Of a stretch of DNA of 36,527 nt, positions 7,839-14,505 are shown piece by piece. The position numbers and the translations under genes were made by a program. Source of the DNA: an uncultured Mucilaginibacter sp. (GTDB taxonomy: Bacteria; Bacteroidota; Bacteroidia; Sphingobacteriales; Sphingobacteriaceae); the NCBI RefSeq assembly GCF_903893715.1, contig NZ_CAITNG010000067.1:1-36527 (forward strand). The letters run 5' to 3'. Within the stretch, counting starts at the first letter, position 1. Every line of letters begins with the position of its first letter. A model generated the notes under the pieces. The model was not told the DNA's origin. It saw only the letters and a program-made list of their open reading frames with translations, and made no database searches.

Positions 7839-8477
7839 TCAGGAATGCATACCGATTTCTTCAGTTTTCTTCACAATTTCATGTATAATTATATCGAAGG
7901 AATCGGCGGCAGCTTTCAGCATCGATAGTATCTCGGCATTTACAGGATCCTGCGGATTATCGAATTTAAACAGGCTAAACAAACCCATGATATGGGCAAT
8001 AGGCACCCGTACAACATGCGATTGCATTAAAGCGATCTCACGCAGTTTTGCGTTTTGTACCTTCAATTCCTCATCAATAATTCTTTTTTCTTTGTGTTCT
8101 TTAGCTTCTTTTAACGCCCGCTCGATTTTGGGAATCAGCGTAAAAAGTTTATCTTTTAATACATAATCTGTTACACCGCTTTTAATCATTTCTACGGCAG
8201 TTTCTTCGCCAATGGTGCCAGATATCATAATAAATGGAATATCAGGGCATTTTCTTTGTGCGAAATGAAATGCAGAAAGCCCGTCGAATAATGGCAACGA
8301 ATAATCAGATAGGATGATATTAGGCTCAAAATCCTCAATAGCGGCCTCAAATGCCTGACGCGTTTCAACCAGCTTCGAAGTAAAGCCAAGACCGTTTTTT
8401 TTCAGTTCGCGAACAACCAGGTCAGCATCGCTGTGATTATCCTCAACGATAAGTATTTTATGATGTGTTGTTAACAT
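7839..8477 (-). CDS. Response-regulator receiver fused to a DHp-like helix, no ATPase domain
   Basis: A 212-residue cytosolic protein. The receiver domain fills residues 1-125 (ILIVEDNHSDAD with the acidic pocket, Asp58 in LSDYSLP as phosphoacceptor, conserved Lys in VLKDKLF). The linker is charged and helical. Residues about 145-205 (LREIALMQSHVVRVPIAHIMGL) match the dimerisation/phosphoacceptor helix of Bacteroidetes histidine kinases, with His154 at the phosphorylatable position. No ATP-binding domain follows. It could be a phosphotransfer intermediate or a dimeric regulator; this is inference. It is the last gene of a three-gene operon, 77 bp after the single-domain regulator. Confidence 0.85.
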   Translation of the reverse strand: MLTTHHKILIVEDNHSDADLVVRELKKNGLGFTSKLVETRQAFEAAIEDFEPNIILSDYSLPLFDGLSAFHFAQRKCPDIPFIMISGTIGEETAVEMIKSGVTDYVLKDKLFTLIPKIERALKEAKEHKEKRIIDEELKVQNAKLREIALMQSHVVRVPIAHIMGLFSLFKFDNPQDPVNAEILSMLKAAADSFDIIIHEIVKKTEEIGMHS

Positions 8478-8554
8478 GGCATTTAACTTTGTATACGTAT
8501 TGCGGTCAATAGGTTATTTAAATTTACCGCAATCGGTATTTGTTATGGTTTTAT

Positions 8555-8989
8555 TTAGTCGGGCAATTGGCTTATTACCATCCAGTACAGACCTATTTCT
8601 TTTATCACGTTAAAAAAGTTATCGCTTTCTACAGGTTTTGCAATATAGCTGTTTGCCCCCAGCGCGTAACATTTTTGTATATCAGGATCTTCTTTCGAAG
8701 AAGTAAGGATAACCACAGGGATAGATTTGAAGTCGTCATCCCCTTTTATTTTTTCTAACACTTCCATGCCCGACATTTTGGGCATTTTTAGGTCCAATAA
8801 AATCAATTTTGGTTTTTCCTGACAATTTCTGGCGGCGTACCGGCCATTGCAATATAAAAACTCGAGTGCTTCGGCACCATCTTTAACATGGTGCACCTTA
8901 TTGATAAAACCGCTTTTTTTGAGGGCACGCATGGTTAGCATGGCATCGTCTTCACTGTCTTCGGCAAATAAAATTTCTATATCGTTCAT
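8555..8989 (-). CDS. Single-domain response regulator (Rcp1/CheY-like)
   Basis: A 144-residue stand-alone receiver. It has the acidic pair in ILFAEDSEDDA, phosphoacceptor Asp66 in LILLDLKMPKMSG, the Thr/Ser in VVILTSS, and the Lys in YIAKPV. The extended loop with NGRYAAR before the phosphorylation site is typical of Rcp1-like regulators that partner with bacteriophytochrome-type or soluble kinases. No output domain exists, so it likely relays phosphate or acts by protein contact. Two ATGs are possible (8989 and 8998). The upstream kinase stops at 9003, so the genes are tightly coupled and the kinase is the obvious partner. Confidence 0.92.
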   Translation of the reverse strand: MNDIEILFAEDSEDDAMLTMRALKKSGFINKVHHVKDGAEALEFLYCNGRYAARNCQEKPKLILLDLKMPKMSGMEVLEKIKGDDDFKSIPVVILTSSKEDPDIQKCYALGANSYIAKPVESDNFFNVIKEIGLYWMVISQLPD

Positions 8990-9002
8990 GATTATCATTG
9001 GT

Positions 9003-10697
9003 TTATGTATTAATGGTGGGTAGGCTAAAATAAAAAGTTGTTTCCTGGTTTAGTTTTGATTCGGCCCAAACCGTGCCGCCATGCCTGCTTACAATTTTTT
9101 GCACAATGGCCAGGCCAATACCGGTTCCCTCAAATTCTTCCTGCGAATGCAGGCGCTGAAACACCCCGAAAAGCTTGTCATAATATTGCATATCGAAACC
9201 GGCGCCATTATCTTTGACATAGTAAACAACCTTGTCGTCCTTTTCATTTGCGCCTATTTCTATATGACTTTCAGGTTTATGTTTTGAATACTTGATGGCA
9301 TTGGAGATTAAATTGATCCATACCTGTTTAATAAGCGACTGGTCGCCTTTTGCAGGAAGTAGTATTTTAATGTCGAGGATTATCTTCGAGTCATCAACGT
9401 CCGATAAAAGGTCGTCCTTTACCGAGTTGACCAGCGCGGCCATATTGATATCTGCAACGGTAACCTGTTTCCGCCCTAACTTCGAAAACGCAAGCAGGTC
9501 ATCTATCAATTGCCCCATGCGTTTAGAATTGTGTATAATGGAATGGAGGACTTTTTTCCCGTCTTCGTCCAATTTTTCACCGTAGTCTTCTTCCAATATC
9601 CTTGAGTACCCGTTAATAGCCCTGATGGGTGCACGCAAATCATGCGAAACAGAATAAGAGAACGATCCGAGCTCTTTATTTGCCGCCTCCAATTGCTCTG
9701 TACGTTCAATCACCTTTTGTTCCAGCTCCTCGTTAAACTTTCTGATTTCTTCCTCCGCCTTTTTTAACTCGGTATTGGCTATCAGTAATTCGGCAGCACG
9801 TTTTTCTTTCTCTTCATTTTGGAAAGCCAGTTCGATATTGGCAATCAGCAACTCGGCGGCGCGTTTCTCTTTTTCTTCGTTTTGAAAAGCAAGTTCTTTA
9901 TTGGCGATAATCAGTTCAGCTGCACGGTCCTCTTTTTCGTGGTTTTGAAAAGCAAGCTCTTTATTGGCCACGATCAGTTCGGCAGCACGATCTTCCTTCT
10001 CCTGATTTTGAAAAGCAAGCTCTTTATTAGCAATAATTAGCTCGGCTGCCCGGTGCTCTTTTTCATCGTTCTGAAAAGCAAGCTCTTTGTTAGCCACAAT
10101 CAATTCATCAGCACGTTTTTCCTTTTCGTCGTTTTGAAAGGCAAGTTCCTTATTGGCCACTATTAGTTCAGCAGCTCTGTTCTCTTTTTCGTCATTCTGA
10201 AAAGCCAATTCCCTGTTCGCTACAATCAACTCAGCTGCGCGGTGTTCTTTCTCATCATTTTGAAAAGCAAGCTCTTTATTAGCAATGATCAGTTCAGCAG
10301 CACGGCTCTCTTTCTCATCGTTTTGAAAAGCTAACTCTTTGTTGGCAATGATTAGCTCGGCGGCGCGGCTTTCTTTTTCATCATTCTGAAAGGCCAATTC
10401 AACATTGGCGATGATCAACTCATCTGCTCTTTTTTCTTTTTCGTCGTTCTGAAAAGCCAATTCTTTATTCGCTATCACCAACTCGGCAGCTCGCTTGCCT
10501 TTTTCCTTTTTTTGAAAGGCCAGCTCTTTATCAGCTATTACCAATTCATCCGCCCGCTTTTCTTTTTCATCGTTCTGATAGGCCAGTTCTTTGTTGGCGA
10601 TAATCAGCTCGGCGGCGCGTTTTTCCTTCTCCTCGTTTTGAAGGGCAAGTTTTTGATTGGCAATGATCAGGTCTTCCGAGGTTCTTTTTAAGTCCAT
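9003..10697 (-). CDS. Soluble histidine kinase with fifteen 21-residue coiled-coil repeats
   Basis: From the ATG at 10697 the protein has 564 residues. Residues 6-320 are 15 tandem 21-residue repeats with core ELIIANKELAFQNDEKE followed by K/S/H/N/D, R and A. Since 21 is three heptads, this predicts a very long parallel coiled coil. It leads into a standard kinase core: SYSVSHDLRAPIRAINGYS with phosphoacceptor His352, then the ATPase boxes (IKQVWINLISNAIKYS, VKDNGAGFDM, FEGTGIGLAIVQ). No PAS, GAF or membrane segment is present, so how it senses input is unclear. The repeat motif is known from other bacterial signalling proteins. An ATG at 10754 would add 19 residues and is a real alternative. 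The gene heads the operon with the two receiver genes. Confidence 0.9.
   Translation of the reverse strand: MDLKRTSEDLIIANQKLALQNEEKEKRAAELIIANKELAYQNDEKEKRADELVIADKELAFQKKEKGKRAAELVIANKELAFQNDEKEKRADELIIANVELAFQNDEKESRAAELIIANKELAFQNDEKESRAAELIIANKELAFQNDEKEHRAAELIVANRELAFQNDEKENRAAELIVANKELAFQNDEKEKRADELIVANKELAFQNDEKEHRAAELIIANKELAFQNQEKEDRAAELIVANKELAFQNHEKEDRAAELIIANKELAFQNEEKEKRAAELLIANIELAFQNEEKEKRAAELLIANTELKKAEEEIRKFNEELEQKVIERTEQLEAANKELGSFSYSVSHDLRAPIRAINGYSRILEEDYGEKLDEDGKKVLHSIIHNSKRMGQLIDDLLAFSKLGRKQVTVADINMAALVNSVKDDLLSDVDDSKIILDIKILLPAKGDQSLIKQVWINLISNAIKYSKHKPESHIEIGANEKDDKVVYYVKDNGAGFDMQYYDKLFGVFQRLHSQEEFEGTGIGLAIVQKIVSRHGGTVWAESKLNQETTFYFSLPTINT
9738..10682 (-). repeat. 63-bp coding tandem repeat array, 15 units
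   Basis: Fifteen in-frame 63-bp units encode the 21-residue coiled-coil repeats of the kinase. Units differ mainly at synonymous sites (for example Leu, Ala, Lys and Ile codons vary between units), while the ELAFQN and EKE cores hardly change. The first unit and the last few residues of the fifteenth are the most diverged. The pattern suggests an old array held by selection on protein sequence, not a recent expansion. Confidence 0.95.
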
Positions 10698-10995
10698 TTT
10701 TTGTGTCAGGTTGGTTTTAATACTATGCTGAACGAAACAGAAAATAGGTTTCATTAATTTTGAAACCAGGCAATAACAGTGGTGCTGGTAGTGTTTGCTG
10801 TAAAATCCGGATAGGGACCCGATTGTGCATAAAGCAGCCCGGCCATCTAAAAGGAGGTAAGTTGGGACACTATTTTAGCATCCTTTTTTACAGTAAGTGC
10901 CAATACAGGCCAATTGTTTCAACTAAATACAGATTTTTGCCAAAATATTATATAGGGAATTTTTATTAACTATAGATATATTAAATATTCATAAT

Positions 10996-11217
10996 AGTTA
11001 AGAGTTGAGTGGCCCAGGGGGGGGGATTTTGTAAGACTTATTCTTAGGTATCTGCATTCAGTTTTTAATGACAACCATTTCAATGACTTAATGCCTCAAT
11101 AACCAATTACTTTGCCAAGGGGGAAAAAGTAAGACTTTTTAAACAGTCTTGCTTTCCCTGCAACTCTTAACTGCAACTACCACTCAAAACAAAGGGGGGA
11201 AAAGTAAGACTTTTTTC
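10996..11217. repeat. Three G-run + GTAAGACTT units within an inverted-repeat context
   Basis: A run of 5-9 G followed by an A/T-rich spacer and GTAAGACTT occurs at 11017-11039, 11119-11137 and 11194-11212. The middle unit is followed by a partly inverted copy (AGTCTTGCTTTCCC, about 11145-11158), allowing a hairpin. A perfect 12-bp inverted repeat (AGTTAAGAGTTG at 10996-11007, its complement at 11161-11172) overlaps the set. The function is unknown; a decayed mobile element or a structured RNA are both possible. Confidence 0.5.
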
Positions 11218-11325
11218 AGGCCGCTCGCCCTTACGCTTTGTGCTAAGTCGCATGCGCTTCGTTCATACAAAAATACAGAAATTTGATGAGAATAGTGGTG
11301 GAGGAGTTTGACACTAACTTTGCCG

Positions 11326-11356
11326 GATTTGACAACTTTTTAAAAGTTGTCAAATC
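11326..11356. repeat. Perfect 15-bp inverted repeat with 1-nt centre
   Basis: The arms GATTTGACAACTTTT (11326-11340) and its exact complement (11342-11356) flank a single T. The palindrome lies 58 bp beyond the stop of the TetR-family gene. It could be a transcript-end hairpin, although no U-tract follows on either strand, or a dimeric protein binding site. A second TTTGACA word lies just upstream (11308-11314). Confidence 0.6.
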
Positions 11357-11368
11357 GTTGACGGTATA

Positions 11369-11407
11369 ACTTCTTAAGTCTTAATTCTTGATTCTCACCT
11401 CTTGATT
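11369..11407. repeat. Degenerate GAATCAAGA-type intergenic repeat, copy 2
   Basis: On the minus strand this reads as imperfect units: AGAATCAAG, a spacer, AGAATCAAG, AATTAAGACTTAAG. It shares words with the first 31 bases of the window, in opposite orientation. It lies just beyond the stop codon of the TetR-family gene. Confidence 0.45.
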
Positions 11408-11414
11408 CTAAAAC

Positions 11415-11996
11415 CTACTCCTTCATCGCTGCCTTCACCAAATAAGGCAATATCTCTTTTTGAAAGCTCACAAAGTTCTTCCGCACATCCGAATCGCTTA
11501 CCGAGGTAAAAGCGAAGCTAAACACAATGCTCTTGCTCGATTTGATGAGGAACCGCAGGCGCTGCGGGTAAGTATCATCGCGACGTAGATCGCCGAGTTT
11601 GGTAAACGAGCTGATGAGCAGTTCTTCCAATTCGTTGCTTAAGCTCTTCAAAAAATCCTGCGAGTTGGTGCTTTCGCGGATAAAATCCCAGCCAATAAAT
11701 TCGTTGCAAATGGTGTATGATAAACGGCTGGTTTTCATAATGAGGTTGGTGAGGTGGGTTTCCTCGTCCATGGTCGCGTTATGGTTGTTTATCAGGTCGT
11801 CAACGCTCAGGCGGATGTAATCCATCAGCAGGGCGTGCAGCACATCTTCCTTGCTCTCAAAATATTTGTATATGGTAGCTTTGGCTATTTTGGCTTTCCG
11901 CGCAATTTCGTTTACACTGGTTTTATGGTAACCAAACTTGCGGAACAGTTCCTGCGCGGCACGCTTTATGCTTTCTTTTATTTTATCAACTTCCAT
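11415..11996 (-). CDS. TetR/AcrR-family transcriptional regulator
   Basis: A 193-residue cytosolic DNA-binding repressor type. The N-terminal helix-turn-helix is textbook: IKRAAQELFRKFGYHKTSVNEIARKAKIAKATIYKYFESKEDVL, residues 9-52 approximately. The rest is an all-helical ligand/dimer domain whose ligand cannot be predicted. The gene starts 2 bp after the stop of the lipoprotein gene, so the two are surely co-transcribed. No efflux pump or other usual target is adjacent. The targets may be elsewhere or be its own operon. Confidence 0.93.
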   Translation of the reverse strand: MEVDKIKESIKRAAQELFRKFGYHKTSVNEIARKAKIAKATIYKYFESKEDVLHALLMDYIRLSVDDLINNHNATMDEETHLTNLIMKTSRLSYTICNEFIGWDFIRESTNSQDFLKSLSNELEELLISSFTKLGDLRRDDTYPQRLRFLIKSSKSIVFSFAFTSVSDSDVRKNFVSFQKEILPYLVKAAMKE

Positions 11997-11998
11997 TT

Positions 11999-12424
11999 CT
12001 AATTGGATACAAATATTGCGTTATAACTTATGGTAACACTATACATCTTTAACGACCGCGTAGCCGGCGCCTTTACCGGAGAACCGTCGCTCAACGAAAA
12101 CTTCGATCCGCTGCAAGGGTCGGTAGCAGTGAACGTTGGGCTGTCAAGCGTAACCGCGCATTTGTTTTGAGGCAAATAACTGCTGCAACGATCATACGCC
12201 AAATAATTGCCGCTGGGGTCATGGTACAATATCAACCCGCAAACGCCGTAACCGTTTATCAAAACCGCCCCACCTGCAACGCTGAGGTTGCTTAAACGCG
12301 GGTCCGACAGTGCATCTTGAAAACTCACCGGCACATCGGGTATATAACTGCTGTCGGTTTTACCGCAGCCCGCAAATGCAATTATTGTCAGTACCAGGCA
12401 AACCCCGCTTATCCAACCCTTCAT
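11999..12424 (-). CDS. Lipoprotein with Rieske-like fold lacking cluster ligands
   Basis: A 141-residue lipoprotein. The signal peptide MKGWISGVCLVLTIIAFAGC ends in a lipobox with Cys20 as the lipidated residue. The mature part resembles the Rieske domain: LAYDRCSSYLPQNKC, then TDPCSGSKFSLSDG and a closing PVKAPATRSLKMY. True Rieske proteins have C-x-H and C-P-C-H. Here both ligand His are Ser and the second ligand Cys is Asp, while the two Cys that form the structural disulfide in classical Rieske proteins appear kept. It probably cannot bind a 2Fe-2S cluster; this is inference. The start at 12424 places the signal peptide correctly; 12445 is also open. It lies between pheS (48 bp) and the TetR gene (2 bp). 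Confidence 0.75.
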   Translation of the reverse strand: MKGWISGVCLVLTIIAFAGCGKTDSSYIPDVPVSFQDALSDPRLSNLSVAGGAVLINGYGVCGLILYHDPSGNYLAYDRCSSYLPQNKCAVTLDSPTFTATDPCSGSKFSLSDGSPVKAPATRSLKMYSVTISYNAIFVSN

Positions 12425-12472
12425 CCTATGTTTGCCTTTGCCCATTTACGTTTTATTTTTTTAGGCGGATTT

Positions 12473-13507
12473 TTATATTATTTCAGTCTTAAACTGCTCT
12501 AAAAACCGCACGTCGTTTTCCGAGAACAGGCGCAAATCGCGTATCACATATTTTAAATTGGTAATACGCTCAATACCCATCCCGAAAGCGAACCCTGTAT
12601 ATTTTTTACTATCGATGCCGCAATTCTCCAAAACGTTCGGGTCCACCATGCCGCAGCCTAATATTTCCACCCAGCCGCTGTATTTGCACATGTTACAGCC
12701 CGCACCTTTACAAATGGTGCACGATACGTCCATCTCGGCCGATGGCTCAGTGAAAGGGAAGTAGGAGGGTCGGAAACGGACTTTTGTACCCTCGCCATAC
12801 AGCTCCTGCACAAAATGATAAAGCGTTTGTTTCAGGTCGGCGAAGGATACATTCTCGTCAATATATAAACCTTCCACCTGGTGAAAAAAGCAATGCGCCC
12901 GTGCCGATATGGCCTCGTTACGGTAAACCCTGCCCGGCATGATGGCGCGAAACGGCGGTTTGCCATTCTCCATCATGCGAACCTGCACACTCGAGGTATG
13001 CGTGCGCAATGCGATATCATCCGTTCCCGAATTTTTCTTGATGAAGAAAGTGTCCTGCATATCGCGTGCCGGGTGCTCCTCGGGGAAGTTCAACGCCGAA
13101 AAGTTATGCCAGTCGTCCTCTATATCCGGACCCTCTGCAACAACAAAACCCAAACGCTTGAAAATATCAATGATCTCGTTCCGCACCAGCGACAAAGGGT
13201 GCCTCGAGCCAGCCGTAACACCTTCGCCCGGTAAAGTCAGGTCAAGCTTAGTTTCCTCGGTAGTAACCGTCGAATCGATGCTGTCTTTCAGTTCATTGTA
13301 TCTTGCTTCCGCGAATTGCTTAAACTCGTTCAATACTTTGCCAAACACGCGTTTCTCTTCAGTGCCAACGGTTTTAAATTGTTCAAACAGCTCTTTTATT
13401 AAACCCTTTGTCCCTAAGTATTTAATACGGAAAGCTTCAAGCTCATCGGCTTTCGCCGACGTAAAAGCCTTTATTTCGGCGGTGTATTGGTCAATCTTGT
13501 CTTGCAT
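12473..13507 (-). CDS. pheS: Phenylalanine--tRNA ligase alpha subunit
   Basis: Forms the catalytic subunit of the alpha2-beta2 enzyme that charges tRNA-Phe. The N-terminal coiled coil (residues 1-85) is followed by the class II core. Visible are HPLSLVRNEI, a motif 2 region with CFFHQVEGLYID, a Cys cluster (CTICKGAGCNMC) and motif 3 GFAFGMGIERI near the end. The length of 344 residues is normal. The ATG at 13507 is preferred over an open extension to 13543. The start overlaps the 3' end of the upstream secreted-protein gene by 17 bp, implying translational coupling. The beta subunit gene is not in the window. Confidence 0.96.
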   Translation of the reverse strand: MQDKIDQYTAEIKAFTSAKADELEAFRIKYLGTKGLIKELFEQFKTVGTEEKRVFGKVLNEFKQFAEARYNELKDSIDSTVTTEETKLDLTLPGEGVTAGSRHPLSLVRNEIIDIFKRLGFVVAEGPDIEDDWHNFSALNFPEEHPARDMQDTFFIKKNSGTDDIALRTHTSSVQVRMMENGKPPFRAIMPGRVYRNEAISARAHCFFHQVEGLYIDENVSFADLKQTLYHFVQELYGEGTKVRFRPSYFPFTEPSAEMDVSCTICKGAGCNMCKYSGWVEILGCGMVDPNVLENCGIDSKKYTGFAFGMGIERITNLKYVIRDLRLFSENDVRFLEQFKTEII

Positions 13508-14345
13508 TGGTATCCTGGTTGTATCTGTCAACAATTTTATCAATTGTTTCGTAACTGTATATTTCTTTGTTAATGTCTTCCACTAAGGCGGGGTCGTCGT
13601 TAAACACTCTTACCATCATTCTTTTAAAGTCTCTTTTTACTTTGGGCACTTGCACCGGCTGATAGTCGCTGCCGCGCTTTAAATAAAACGCGATGGTTTG
13701 ATAACTGGACCCTGTGCTCCGGTAACCACCATACATCATGTCATTCGGCATAGTAAACGATTCGAAAGCTTTGTACAAGCTTATTTTTGGCCCATATATC
13801 AACAACTTGGCAAAAAAGGGTTCTATCACCAAACTCCTGTCGATAAAGCCAAAACGGCGGTATTGCATTTCAACTGTATCCGTTACTACGGCAAAGGTAT
13901 CGGCAGCTAAATAACCCTTCGGCCCGCGGGCAAAAAAATAAGTGGGATGCCCTTTTAAATTAGGGTGTATGCCGCTGGTAAAACCATTGGCGGCGGCACT
14001 GTCGTCAGCTTCTACGGTATCGGTAACAGTGGCTACAAAGCCTTTTATTTGCCTGGCGTCATACCGTTTAATTTTTTGTGAAAGCGTATCGCGTAAAATA
14101 ACGGTGGTCCCGTTAAAGCGCAACATACCTCCCAGCTCTTCATCGTTACTAAAAACAATATAGCCGTTCACAAATTTATCAATGTTGTAGTACGGACCTT
14201 CCGCAACTTTAACGGTATCATTGCCTGCAGTCGCTTTGGTGCCGTAAACATCATCCTCTATCACCTTCTTTTTTTGTGCAAAGCCCGACTGTCCAATTGC
14301 AAACACAAAAAGTAACATCAAAAATATAGAGCGGCAGATGGTCAT
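13491..14345 (-). CDS. Secreted hypothetical protein, 284 aa
   Basis: I do not recognise a family. A clear signal peptide (MTICRSIFLMLLFVFAIG, cleavage after FAQ) indicates export to the periplasm or beyond. The mature part begins with a charged linker (KKKVIEDDVYG). It continues with beta-rich sequence such as YIVFSNDEELGGMLRFNG and a KGFVATVTDTVEADD stretch, and ends in a helical FKRMMVRVFNDDPALVEDINKEIY region. The start at 14345 fits the signal peptide; open codons further upstream look untranslated. It leads the operon with pheS, whose start it overlaps by 17 bp. Confidence 0.75.
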   Translation of the reverse strand: MTICRSIFLMLLFVFAIGQSGFAQKKKVIEDDVYGTKATAGNDTVKVAEGPYYNIDKFVNGYIVFSNDEELGGMLRFNGTTVILRDTLSQKIKRYDARQIKGFVATVTDTVEADDSAAANGFTSGIHPNLKGHPTYFFARGPKGYLAADTFAVVTDTVEMQYRRFGFIDRSLVIEPFFAKLLIYGPKISLYKAFESFTMPNDMMYGGYRSTGSSYQTIAFYLKRGSDYQPVQVPKVKRDFKRMMVRVFNDDPALVEDINKEIYSYETIDKIVDRYNQDTNARQD

Positions 14346-14371
14346 GTATTTGGCAGGACTGGATTTTGGCT

Positions 14372-14379
14372 CAAATATA
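14372..14379 (-). promoter_or_regulatory. -7 box for the secreted-protein/pheS operon
   Basis: TATATTTG on the minus strand matches TAnnTTTG, 26 nt before the ATG at 14345. No TTTG lies at the expected -33 distance, so support rests on the -7 box alone. Confidence 0.4.
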
Positions 14380-14505
14380 AAAAAACAATATGGGTATTTT
14401 GGGTTCACGGGTTCAAAAACTGCCCGTAGATTCATTTTTACACTATAATCACACATGAGTAAAACCTTTTGTTAACAAATCACTTATTATATCTACAACG
14501 TTTGT

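Larger units (their letters stand above)
10755..11414. other. 660-bp intergenic region with repeats, no convincing gene
   Basis: I find no credible coding region. A short plus-strand ORF near 10760-10969 looks random. The left part (10755-10980) has no clear structure. The right part holds the G-run/GTAAGACTT repeats (10996-11217), a long palindrome (11326-11356) and a GAATCAAGA-type repeat (11369-11407). It separates the 5' end of the kinase operon from the 3' end of the tetR operon, so it must contain the kinase promoter, but I see no perfect TAnnTTTG box there. Confidence 0.6.

Noticed and set aside
9819..10040. Plus-strand ORF with repeated FFVLKSKLFIGNNQ-like peptide
   Set aside because: It is the antisense shadow of the coding repeats on the minus strand.
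9738..10682. CRISPR-like or intergenic repeat array
   Set aside because: The 63-bp units are contiguous, in frame and coding, with no spacers; they encode the coiled coil of a kinase.
10760..10969. Plus-strand 69-codon ORF in the kinase-TetR gap
   Set aside because: Its composition looks random, with no promoter box, motif or operon context.
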